In this document: piece by piece, positions 1-6,559 of the stretch
Position numbering within the stretch: position 1 is the first letter of the stretch
Layout: every line of letters starts with the position of its first letter
NCBI GenBank assembly: GCA_001003855.1
Contig: LCPX01000031.1
Coordinates: 1-21,948, forward strand
DNA from: Candidatus Moranbacteria bacterium GW2011_GWE1_49_15
GTDB lineage: Bacteria; Patescibacteriota; Minisyncoccia; Moranbacterales; GWC2-37-73
Direction: 5' to 3'
DNA: 21,948 bases
Program-made: the position numbers and the translations under genes
Notes under the pieces: generated by a model
Databases searched by the model: none
What the model was told of the DNA's origin: nothing
The model's input: the letters and a program-made list of their open reading frames with translations, nothing else

Positions 1-653
1 CCTTGGTGGTTTTTCTGCTTGGCGTCGAATCTGGCGATATAAATTATATCATATTTCTTGGGCAATTCTTTTTTTATAAAAAGATCCGTGTCTACGAAGT
101 TGTTCATTCCTACTAGCCGGTCTTTCAGAAAAGGGTACTTGCTTTTGAGAGTGTCGAAATCGCTTTTGGGAATGAAAGCTTTGTCACAAAATCGGTAGGA
201 GATATTTTCCGCCAGAAAGAAATAGAGTTTGGCGTAGAGAGGCAGTTTGTTGAGTCTGGCGAATTCCGAACCGATATAGCCGCTTCGGACTACGAGTTTT
301 TTGCGGTATATCAGTTTTGCGATCGAAGGCGCTATGGTTCCCGAGTTTTGGTTGGTTTTCAAGATATCGCATCCTCGGATTATGTCCGCATGCAGGAAAG
401 GAATAAGCGGTTCGTATAACACATCGGGAATCCTTATTCTCTTGGGAATGATTATCACGTTTCCTTTCAGATATTTCCCGTACTCCGATTCACCCACACC
501 CCCATAACTGAAGATGTAGACGGTTTTGAATTTTTCCGCCAATCTGTTATAGAGCGATATTTCCCTGCTGAGCATGCCGAACTTGTCCCAGACTTGCAAT
601 CCGCTGTAGTAATTCAGAAACAACGCCAAATTTTTATCTTTCAGATTTTCCAT
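1..653 (-). CDS. GT4-type glycosyltransferase, partial (C-terminus outside window)
   Basis: Reading the minus strand from an ATG at 653 gives an open frame of 217 codons that continues past the window edge, so only the N-terminal part is visible. It begins MENLKDKNLALFLNYYSG. The visible part looks like the acceptor-side Rossmann domain of a GT-B enzyme, ending at the inter-domain hinge with the sequence YDIIYIARFDAKQKNHQG, which resembles the start of the GT4 donor-binding domain (a hydrophobic strand, an Arg, then a Lys-rich loop and Gly). The donor-binding EX7E motif would lie beyond the edge. Its start lies inside the upstream GT2 gene (13-nt overlap), so it belongs to the same minus-strand operon and is probably translationally coupled. 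No SD is seen. Sugar specificity cannot be told. Family assignment is fairly safe; the exact role in surface glycan assembly is inference. Confidence 0.7.
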   Translation of the reverse strand, partial: MENLKDKNLALFLNYYSGLQVWDKFGMLSREISLYNRLAEKFKTVYIFSYGGVGESEYGKYLKGNVIIIPKRIRIPDVLYEPLIPFLHADIIRGCDILKTNQNSGTIAPSIAKLIYRKKLVVRSGYIGSEFARLNKLPLYAKLYFFLAENISYRFCDKAFIPKSDFDTLKSKYPFLKDRLVGMNNFVDTDLFIKKELPKKYDIIYIARFDAKQKNHQ

Positions 654-1465
654 ATGATATTCTTGATCAGAAATTTTTTGGCAAAAGACGGGACAAGCCA
701 ATGCATGATTTCCGGAACCAGCAGTTTTAAATAATCGCTTTTGGGATAGCCGTATTTTTTCAGGGCGTTCTTGCGGGCGGCGAGCGCATATTTTTCCTGC
801 CCCTTGTTTTTCTTGAAAGACAGGCCGTCTTCCAGGAAGCGGTAAGAACAGAGAAATTCCGGCAGGATCGCGACTTCGTGGCCGGCCGTCAGGCGGAGAG
901 CCAGATCGTAGTCTTGCGCTTTTAGCATTCCCTCGTCGTAACCTCCGATTTGCCGGACGATATCTTTTCGGAAAAACCATGATGAATGCACGAAGGGGTT
1001 TTGCGCGACGATTCCTTTTTTAATGGCGGAATATCCAATCGGAGATTTTTGCTTTCCGATCAGATTGCCGTTTCCATCGATGATATCGGACCAAGATCCC
1101 AAGAGGGAGCAATCCGGATTTTTGCGCATATGCCCGATTTGTTTTTCCAGCCGTTCGGGATGCGCAATATCATTGCCGTCCAACCTGGCGATATATTTTC
1201 CACTTGCCTGGGAAATTCCGACATTGAGTGATTTGGTCAGTCCGATATTGCCGGTGTTTCTTATTATGCGTACCCGGCTGTCTTTTTTCGCATATTCATC
1301 CAGGGTCTTTCGGCATTGTTCGCTTTCCGATCCGTCGTCCACGATAAGCAACTCAAAATCATGAAAGGTTTGTCCGAGGACGCTTTCTATCGCGGGACGT
1401 AAAAATTCATCCGGTACGTCATATACCGGCATGAGAACGGAGATTTCAGGATTATTTTTTCCCAT
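641..1465 (-). CDS. GT2 family glycosyltransferase (GT-A fold)
   Basis: This 274-residue protein has the GT-A arrangement of family 2 inverting glycosyltransferases: a first strand (EISVLMPVYDVPDEFL, residues 7-22), the nucleotide-binding IVDDGS at 41-46, the metal/nucleotide site RLDGND at 94-99, HSSWFFR at 160-166, and a likely catalytic acidic segment AQDYDLALR at 183-191 (usually EDYDL). The metal motif is normally LDADD or LDSDD; here the third acidic position is Asn98, an unusual but conservative change. There are no clear membrane helices, so it probably acts at the inner face of the membrane, adding a sugar to a lipid-linked or polymer acceptor. It overlaps the upstream GT4 gene by 14 nt and the downstream GT4 by 13 nt, typical of translational coupling in a glycan operon. 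Donor and acceptor are unknown. Confidence 0.88.
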   Translation of the reverse strand: MGKNNPEISVLMPVYDVPDEFLRPAIESVLGQTFHDFELLIVDDGSESEQCRKTLDEYAKKDSRVRIIRNTGNIGLTKSLNVGISQASGKYIARLDGNDIAHPERLEKQIGHMRKNPDCSLLGSWSDIIDGNGNLIGKQKSPIGYSAIKKGIVAQNPFVHSSWFFRKDIVRQIGGYDEGMLKAQDYDLALRLTAGHEVAILPEFLCSYRFLEDGLSFKKNKGQEKYALAARKNALKKYGYPKSDYLKLLVPEIMHWLVPSFAKKFLIKNIIWKI

Positions 1466-2597
1466 CGTCGCTTTTCAATACGGAAATTATTTTTTGCAGA
1501 TTTTCGTTCCAGTCGAATTTGCCGGAAACCTCGTCGAACGCGGCGACGCCCATTTTCTTTGCCAGGTCGCGGTCGGTCATTATCTCCATGATTTTTCGTG
1601 ACAAGGCTGCGGGGTTTTTTGGTTCTATGATAAACCCGCCGATGCCGTCGGTGATGATTTCCCCGGTTCCGCCCACATTGGTCGCGATAATCGGCTTTTT
1701 GCAAAATGCGGCTTCGATTACCGTCGTCGGCAATCCTTCATTAAGGCTGGGGTTTATGAAGAGATCGGAATCCACAAGCTCGTTCATGACTTCAAAATGG
1801 GGAAGTGGACCCAGAAACCTGACTTTGTCTTCCAGTCCTGATTTTTCAATAAAATCTTCAAGGGCTTCTCTTTCCGGGCCGTCTCCGATCAACGCCAGTT
1901 CGAAATTTTCGTTTTTCAGGAGAGTTAGGGATTCCAGAAGGTAATTCACGCCTTTGCCGATTATAAGTCTGCCGATGAAGATGATCTTAAAGGCGTTCAA
2001 GCCAGTGTCTTTTTCGGAATCGCGCATTTCGAAGTCGCGTGCGTCAAACCCCCTGTAAATCACGGCCGGGTTTGTTTTGGGGGCAAGTTTTCGGACGAAC
2101 TTGGCCACCGATTCCGATATGGCAATAACTTCGTCCGCTTTGTTCAGTGCCAGCTTTCCGAAGGTGTGATCGTAAGCCCTGGATATCCAATCGAAAGGCC
2201 AGCGGATGCTGACAAAATCGGAACCATGCTCAATGTGCACCCATTTTATTTTTTGTGTTTTGGAGAACCGGAACGCTATGAGCGAAGTCAAAAAGAAGCG
2301 CGTGTGTGAAACCACGCAATCGAAATCGTTTTTTTTCAGTCCGGATAGTCCTTTCCGGAAAGCACGGGACCAGAATTTCGGCACGGGGTAGTTATGGATG
2401 ATTTCGAAAGCCGGAAAACGGACGATTTTCATATCGCCGGAAAGAGTTTCATTCGCAGGAGAATCCGTCGGCAAGTGCGGAGTGAAAACGGTCACGTCTA
2501 TCTTTTCCGAAGCTAGCCGCTTATTGAGTTCGGCCGCATAGTTCTCCAAGCCCCCGATGTGGGGAGGGTAGTATGGTGCGATTACTAAGATTTTCAT
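1452..2597 (-). CDS. GT4 family glycosyltransferase (group 1, GT-B fold)
   Basis: This 381-residue protein has the normal length of a bacterial GT4 retaining glycosyltransferase. The N-terminal domain opens with MKILVIAPYYPPHIGGLENY, where the PPHIGG loop is the usual glycine-rich acceptor/donor loop. The second Rossmann domain starts near FIGRLIIGKG (207-216). The donor-phosphate EX7E motif is E287...E295 within NEGLPTTVIEA, followed by the GGTGEII loop at 309-315. It likely transfers a hexose from a nucleotide sugar to a lipid-linked surface glycan in the cytoplasm. The start ATG overlaps the stop of the DUF2304 gene as ATGA (2594-2597), and its own end overlaps the next GT2 by 14 nt. No SD is visible, so translation probably depends on coupling. 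Sugar specificity is not predictable from sequence. Confidence 0.92.
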   Translation of the reverse strand: MKILVIAPYYPPHIGGLENYAAELNKRLASEKIDVTVFTPHLPTDSPANETLSGDMKIVRFPAFEIIHNYPVPKFWSRAFRKGLSGLKKNDFDCVVSHTRFFLTSLIAFRFSKTQKIKWVHIEHGSDFVSIRWPFDWISRAYDHTFGKLALNKADEVIAISESVAKFVRKLAPKTNPAVIYRGFDARDFEMRDSEKDTGLNAFKIIFIGRLIIGKGVNYLLESLTLLKNENFELALIGDGPEREALEDFIEKSGLEDKVRFLGPLPHFEVMNELVDSDLFINPSLNEGLPTTVIEAAFCKKPIIATNVGGTGEIITDGIGGFIIEPKNPAALSRKIMEIMTDRDLAKKMGVAAFDEVSGKFDWNENLQKIISVLKSDDGKK

Positions 2598-2941
2598 TTT
2601 TCGCTTTTTAATTCCTTCAGGCTGTCATCGCGGGTCACTTCCGATATTTGCTGCTCCAATCTTTCGATCGCGGAGAGCAGTTTGAAAATCATCAGGAAGG
2701 TCAGGATGAATCCGGTCAGTATGACCGCGTTGATGTTGCCTTTTATACCGACGATGTTGGCCAGGAAATTGCTGAAGTCCGGAAAGATCGCGATCAACCC
2801 CATTCCTCCCCAGACTACTATGCGGATGGCCAGCTTGTAGAGGGTTTGCCCGCTTCTTCCGCGGATATAGTTTTTTACTCCTTGTGATATCATTACGATC
2901 GCGACTAGGATCATGATGATCTGGTAAACGTGGATGGTCAT
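2594..2941 (-). CDS. DUF2304 family small membrane protein
   Basis: A 115-residue membrane protein with three predicted helices: about 4-22 (VYQIIMILVAIVMISQGV), 38-55 (LAIRIVVWGGMGLIAIFP) and 70-92 (INAVILTGFILTFLMIFKLL). A charged tail follows, beginning SAIERLEQQISEV, which matches the DUF2304 pattern of a hydrophobic core ending in an ERLE-type amphipathic helix. The tryptophan followed by a glycine-rich stretch and then FPD is also typical of the family. DUF2304 genes commonly sit beside GT2 polyprenyl-phosphate glycosyltransferases, as here: it starts 10 nt after that gene and overlaps the next GT4 by 4 nt. It may anchor or help the neighbouring GT2, but its biochemical role is not established. 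Identification rests on length, topology and context. Confidence 0.8.
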   Translation of the reverse strand: MTIHVYQIIMILVAIVMISQGVKNYIRGRSGQTLYKLAIRIVVWGGMGLIAIFPDFSNFLANIVGIKGNINAVILTGFILTFLMIFKLLSAIERLEQQISEVTRDDSLKELKSEK

Positions 2942-2951
2942 AATTATTTTT

Positions 2952-3644
2952 TTAAGAAATTAATCTCCAAAGCATCTTATAAAGGGTTATGATCCCGTTC
3001 ATCAAGCTTTGCTTGTGAAGTTTTCCCATGGAATATTCCGTATAGCGGACCTTGATGGAAATCTCTTCGTACTTCAGTTTATAGACGTATATTTCGCGGA
3101 TCACCTCGCTGTCATATTCATAGCGGTCCCCGCGCGTGTTGATGACTTCGGCCGCGTGGCGCGAATAGGCGCGGAAACCTGATTGGCTGTCCGTCACCCA
3201 AAGTCCGAATAGGAACCAGGTCAGCATATTTCCGATTTTGTTTTGGATTATTTTATAACCCGGCATGCCTTGCGGATTTTTCAATCTGGAACCGAGAACC
3301 ACCTCGTACCCTTCTGTGAGGATGGGGGAAATCAAGTTATCTATGTCTTTCGGATCATGCTGTCCGTCGCCGTCCATCGTCACGATAATATCGGCATCCA
3401 GCAGCTTACATGCTTCGATGGCGGTTTTGGTGGCAGCTCCTTTGCCGCGGTTTATCTTGTGTTTGATCGCGACTACCCCCATTTCAGCCGCTTTTTGTTG
3501 GGTGTTGTCGGAACTTCCGTCATCAACGATGACTATGTTTCGGTATCCGGCAGCCCTTACTTCTTTGATGACATCCTGGATGACTTTTTCTTCATTGAAG
3601 GCCGGGATGGCTATGAATATTTTTTTGGCGTTTTCGTCACCCAT
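2952..3644 (-). CDS. GT2 polyprenyl-phosphate glycosyltransferase (DPM1-like)
   Basis: A 230-residue GT-A enzyme of the dolichyl/polyprenyl-phosphate sugar synthase type. Motifs: IPAFNEEKVI (13-22), the nucleotide site VDDGSSDNT (40-48), an NRGKGAA segment (65-71), the metal-binding MDGDGQHDP (90-98), and DSQSGFRAYSR (152-162), a hallmark of DPM1-like proteins. It has no C-terminal membrane domain, so it is the short soluble or peripheral form, and the adjacent DUF2304 protein may supply the membrane part. It would transfer a sugar from a nucleotide sugar to polyprenyl phosphate on the cytoplasmic face, making the donor used by GT39-like membrane enzymes such as those at 4755 and 16543-21948 (inference). 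It is the first gene of the minus-strand operon; a promoter candidate lies just upstream at 3691-3718. No SD precedes the ATG. Confidence 0.92.
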   Translation of the reverse strand: MGDENAKKIFIAIPAFNEEKVIQDVIKEVRAAGYRNIVIVDDGSSDNTQQKAAEMGVVAIKHKINRGKGAATKTAIEACKLLDADIIVTMDGDGQHDPKDIDNLISPILTEGYEVVLGSRLKNPQGMPGYKIIQNKIGNMLTWFLFGLWVTDSQSGFRAYSRHAAEVINTRGDRYEYDSEVIREIYVYKLKYEEISIKVRYTEYSMGKLHKQSLMNGIITLYKMLWRLIS

Positions 3645-3690
3645 TTTAATTAAAAAAACGCATGAAGCGTATAGGATTTAAGCTCATTTA

Positions 3691-3718
3691 AGTATAGCAA
3701 AGGCAATTAGTTAGTAAA
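3691..3718 (-). promoter_or_regulatory. Sigma-70-type promoter candidate for the minus-strand glycan operon
   Basis: On the minus strand, TTTACT (3713-3718) and TATACT (3691-3696) are separated by 16 nt, matching 4/6 and 5/6 of the consensus hexamers. The predicted transcript would start near 3684, about 40 nt before the ATG at 3644. It lies between the end of the small membrane protein gene and the first GT gene of the operon, where no terminator hairpin is seen, so read-through from upstream is also possible. Confidence 0.5.
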
Positions 3719-3726
3719 GCATCGGT

Positions 3727-3969
3727 TTATGCCGCGGAGTTTTCCATATCTATTTTTCCACTTAGGCCTTCTTCTTCCGAAACAGCTTTTTCCGTTTCAT
3801 CGCTGTTGTCTTGGTCATCGAGGTCCAGTTGTTCCTCGATCATCTGCTCTTCTTGGATGTTGTTGATATCAACGCTTCTGTTTTTAAAAGCGATATAAGT
3901 CATTAAGACGGTGATTAATGTCATTATTGAAATAACCGCAATCGTTGATTTTGGAATATTCTTCAACAT
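3727..3969 (-). CDS. Small membrane-anchored acidic protein, unknown
   Basis: From the ATG at 3969 this gives 80 residues: a short basic N-terminus (MLKNIPK), one hydrophobic helix at about 8-29, then a strongly acidic, low-complexity tail rich in Glu, Asp and Gln (EEQLDLDDQDNSDETE). A longer open frame reaches an ATG at 4050, but a perfect TATAAT (minus strand, 4006-4011) lies inside that extension and would place the transcript start near 3999, so 3969 is the better start. The topology suggests a single-pass anchor with the acidic tail outside the membrane. No family is recognised. It precedes the minus-strand glycan operon and is transcribed toward it. Function unknown; composition alone gives no mechanism. 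Confidence 0.55.
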   Translation of the reverse strand: MLKNIPKSTIAVISIMTLITVLMTYIAFKNRSVDINNIQEEQMIEEQLDLDDQDNSDETEKAVSEEEGLSGKIDMENSAA

Positions 3970-4005
3970 ATTTTTTATATTAATTTTATTGCGCTTTCCT
4001 TCAAG

Positions 4006-4011
4006 ATTATA
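4006..4011 (-). promoter_or_regulatory. -10 element (TATAAT) for the small acidic protein gene
   Basis: A perfect TATAAT on the minus strand, followed about 37 nt later by the ATG at 3969. No good -35 hexamer is seen at the usual distance (the region is A-rich), so only the -10 is called. It decides between the two possible starts of the downstream gene. Confidence 0.45.
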
Positions 4012-4054
4012 GCACTTTTTCTTTATTTTTGGAAGGTGAGGGCGGGGCATGGTA

Positions 4055-4083
4055 TTGATTTTTTGATTAAAATATGATATAAT
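4055..4083 (+). promoter_or_regulatory. Sigma-70-type promoter for the 149-residue protein gene
   Basis: TTGATT (4055-4060) and TATAAT (4078-4083) are separated by exactly 17 nt. A second TATAAT at 4103-4108 is preceded by TG at 4100-4101 (extended -10) and could act as an alternative start. Both point toward the ATG at 4175 and are divergent from the minus-strand TATAAT at 4006. Confidence 0.6.
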
Positions 4084-4174
4084 GTGATATTAGGCGGTGT
4101 GCTATAATGGAAACAGTTCTTAATATCGGTATTTTCCTTATGATAATCCCTTGAATAGAGAGGAGGTCGCCATC

Positions 4175-4624
4175 ATGGAATTTTTGGCCGCAATCATGTT
4201 TGTCGGGTTTTGCAAATGCTTTAAGTCATTTTGCGATGGAAAAAAGGAGTTCCACCGGGAAGTAGGATGGAGAATCGGGCAATTGGAGGAATATTATTCC
4301 GCAAAGAAGGGTTGTGTGCTGGCTTTGGCCATGGGAATCACCAGGGAGCATTGGGATAAGCGCATCTTCGAAATCGGTATCGAAGAGCTCAATGATCCAG
4401 AAAGGCTTCTGAAAAAGCTCCTGGTAATCGCCGATGACGAAAAACAGCAGGTCATCCTGAACCTGTTGGCCGCGGTCAAAGATCTAAAAGAATGCTTTGA
4501 ATTCCTTCCGGTAAACCCGAAGGAAATCCTGGATTGGGAGGAAAATGCCAAAGAATGCGCTAACAATCTTAGGAGGGTTGTCGCGCGCCACAGGAATCTG
4601 TGCCTCAATTTCGAGCCGAGCTGA
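4175..4624 (+). CDS. Hypothetical protein, 149 residues, unknown family
   Basis: The start at 4175 is fixed by AGGAGGT at 4161-4167, 7 nt before the ATG; an upstream TTG at 4151 is in frame but precedes the SD. The protein begins MEFLAAIMFVGFCKCFKSFC, a short hydrophobic segment with three Cys (residues 13, 15 and 20), then turns hydrophilic and largely helical, with WRIGQLEEYY, a leucine-rich middle (VILNLLAAVKDLKECFEFL) and a basic C-terminal stretch containing NNLRRVVARHR. Cysteines recur near residues 46, 106, 128 and 142. No known motif is recognised. It is a monocistronic unit with its own promoter and a terminator overlapping its stop. Its strong SD is unlike most genes around it, suggesting high expression or different ancestry. 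Possibly membrane-associated through the N-terminus; no function is proposed. Confidence 0.75.
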   Translation: MEFLAAIMFVGFCKCFKSFCDGKKEFHREVGWRIGQLEEYYSAKKGCVLALAMGITREHWDKRIFEIGIEELNDPERLLKKLLVIADDEKQQVILNLLAAVKDLKECFEFLPVNPKEILDWEENAKECANNLRRVVARHRNLCLNFEPS

Positions 4625-4643
4625 AAAGCCCGGCTTTTCTTTT
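4623..4643 (+). terminator. Rho-independent terminator overlapping the stop codon
   Basis: Stem GAAAAGC/GCTTTTC (4623-4629 and 4633-4639) with a CCG loop, followed by TTTT. The hairpin includes the last bases of the stop codon of the preceding gene. The T-tract runs into TTGACC, the -35 box of the next promoter. Confidence 0.6.
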
Positions 4644-4669
4644 GACCGGGAAGACCCATCTGGTATAAT
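4642..4669 (+). promoter_or_regulatory. Strong promoter with extended -10 upstream of the GT39-like gene
   Basis: TTGACC (4642-4647) and TATAAT (4664-4669), spacer 16 nt, with TGG immediately before the -10 (extended -10). Predicted start near 4676, leaving a leader of about 80 nt before the ATG at 4755. The -35 overlaps the T-tract of the preceding terminator. Confidence 0.7.
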
Positions 4670-4754
4670 CAAGAAGACTTTTGAATGCTTATAAATACCC
4701 AGCAGCCCAGTCCGCGTCTTTTCCTTTTCGTCGTGGCAGGCTGTTGATAAACAA

Positions 4755-6527
4755 ATGCGAAAATATATAGAAAAAATAAATCAGTATTTGCCCCAGGGCA
4801 AGCCGCGGAATGTTAAATTTATTCGTTATTTGCGCTCGCTCGGAAATAGAGGCAAGCTTTTATTTCGCTCACTTATCTTGAAAATCAAAAAGGACAGAAA
4901 ATTCGTGATAGTTTTTGCGCTTATCTTGGCGGCGGGGGTTTTTCTGCGGACATATGAATTCCACGACTGGCTAAGATTCAGTGGCGATCAGTCCAGGGAT
5001 GCGAGAATAATAAGTTCCGCCATAGAGGAGGATGTCCCATTGCCTCTCTTGGGGCCGAAAGCAAACACGACTACGTTCAAGTTGGGGCCGGCGTATTATT
5101 ACCTTTCGTACTTTTCGGCTATGGCTTTCGGGGACGCTCCGGATAAGATGGCATACCCCACTTTATTTGCTGGAATTTTGACCATTCCGCTTCTCTTTGT
5201 TTTTTTACGGGAATATTTCAACCGCAGGATTTCACTGCTTGTTACGGCATTGATGAGCATGTCCTATTTCATGGTCATAAGTGCGCGTTTCTCTTCTAAT
5301 CCGAACCTGATTCCTTTTTTTCTGCTCCTATATTTATATTCTTTGCTGAAAATAGCGGAAGGGGAGGGTAAAAGCGGTTTGGGTTGGAGCGTTTTGTTGG
5401 GAGTAAGTATGGGGATAGGCGTGCAGTTGCACGCTACGACCCTTGTAATCATGCCGATAATGTCTCTTTTTGCCTTAGCGTATTTTTTTAGAAAAAAATT
5501 TGCAAATGTCGGGAAAATGATCGTCGTCGTTCTGGCTATTTCATTGGCCTTGAATGCCAGCCAATTGGTTTACGAATTTAATTCAGGATGGGGTAATTCC
5601 AAAAGTTTCCTTGCCGGGCTCAAGAGCAATTCGGACAGTAATCCGGCCGAAAGCGCATATCTGATAGCGGCATGCCAGATGCAGGCAAATTTCACCATAG
5701 TTTCATCTTTGGTCTCATCGTTACAAGTTGAGGAGAACAGCAAGAATGTGAATTGTGAGGACGTGTTCGGATTGCCAAAACCTGAGTCATTCCAGGAATA
5801 TGCCTATTACGGAATAGTTTTTTTCGGCATGGCTTTTTCCATGGTCGGTTATTTTTTGTTGATCCAGGGATTCGGGTTTGAAAGGGACAAAAGAAAGAAG
5901 AATTTTTTGGGATTGGTTATCGTGTTCAATGCGCTTTCTTTTTTGGTTTTGATTCCCGTGGCCGGAATCATGCAGACCGGTTATTTCATAATTCTTTTCT
6001 TCGTACCGTTCGTGTTGCTGGGCTTATTGATAGAAAAACTCCTTGCTATCAAATCCAAAAAGATCGGAGTCGGAATTTCGCTCGCCATGGTCGCGATGTT
6101 GGGTTTTTGTTCCATGGCCAAGGATTATTCCGCAGCTGGCCGTTATTGGAGCGGCGACGAAAATAATTCAAGAAACAGTACGCTTGGAGAAATAGAAAGA
6201 ATGTCGCAATTCATATCGTCCTCCATGGATGGATCTGAAATGGTGTATTTTTCAGGGGACAAGGAGTTATTCGTTCGTTACCATAAACCCATAAGTTATT
6301 TTGTGGATAATGCTGGTGCCAACAAACTTGTTCTACTGAAAAACACGTTGGGGTCGATTTATAGCGGAGGGGGAGAGGATGGAATGGATCCTGACAATGG
6401 TATTCCCATATTTTACATAAAGGAAAAAGGTCCGCGCCAATATCATCCCGGTCAAAAAATAAAGGACCATGAAATCGTGCATAGGGAGGATTTTCTCAAT
6501 CATTCCATCTTTATTTTGAAAAATTGA
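4755..6527 (+). CDS. GT39/ArnT-like membrane glycosyltransferase
   Basis: A 590-residue integral membrane protein. A basic N-terminal tail (1-46) precedes the first helix (about 48-66). The first external loop carries GDQSRDA (77-83), where the acidic residues stand at the place of the catalytic acidic pair of GT-C enzymes of the PMT/ArnT type. About a dozen hydrophobic segments run to residue ~455, interrupted by a polar loop at about 275-350. A soluble domain of about 130 residues ends the protein, as in many ArnT-like enzymes. It likely transfers a sugar from polyprenyl phosphate to a glycan, lipid or protein on the outer face of the membrane. It is transcribed alone from its own promoter; the next gene is convergent. 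It is not closely similar to the three tandem GT-C genes at 16543-21948. No SD. Substrate unknown. Confidence 0.75.
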   Translation: MRKYIEKINQYLPQGKPRNVKFIRYLRSLGNRGKLLFRSLILKIKKDRKFVIVFALILAAGVFLRTYEFHDWLRFSGDQSRDARIISSAIEEDVPLPLLGPKANTTTFKLGPAYYYLSYFSAMAFGDAPDKMAYPTLFAGILTIPLLFVFLREYFNRRISLLVTALMSMSYFMVISARFSSNPNLIPFFLLLYLYSLLKIAEGEGKSGLGWSVLLGVSMGIGVQLHATTLVIMPIMSLFALAYFFRKKFANVGKMIVVVLAISLALNASQLVYEFNSGWGNSKSFLAGLKSNSDSNPAESAYLIAACQMQANFTIVSSLVSSLQVEENSKNVNCEDVFGLPKPESFQEYAYYGIVFFGMAFSMVGYFLLIQGFGFERDKRKKNFLGLVIVFNALSFLVLIPVAGIMQTGYFIILFFVPFVLLGLLIEKLLAIKSKKIGVGISLAMVAMLGFCSMAKDYSAAGRYWSGDENNSRNSTLGEIERMSQFISSSMDGSEMVYFSGDKELFVRYHKPISYFVDNAGANKLVLLKNTLGSIYSGGGEDGMDPDNGIPIFYIKEKGPRQYHPGQKIKDHEIVHREDFLNHSIFILKN

Positions 6528-6547
6528 AAAACGATATTCGATTTTTC
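6526..6547. terminator. Probable bidirectional terminator between convergent genes
   Basis: The imperfect inverted repeat GAAAAACGA / TCGATTTTTC, with a TAT loop and one bulged A, sits between the stop of the GT39-like gene (6527) and the end of the GH28 gene (6560). A-rich on one side and T-rich on the other, it could serve both strands. The stem is mostly A-T, so it is weak. Confidence 0.4.
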
Positions 6548-6559
6548 CACTTAGAACCG

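Noticed and set aside
301..507. Plus-strand open frame of 68 codons
   Set aside because: It is opposite the partial GT4 gene that is open along the whole minus strand and has no support of its own.
3970..4050. N-terminal extension of the small acidic protein to an ATG at 4050
   Set aside because: A perfect -10 element lies within the extension and the added residues are a basic, non-signal-like stretch; the start at 3969 gives a normal anchor topology.
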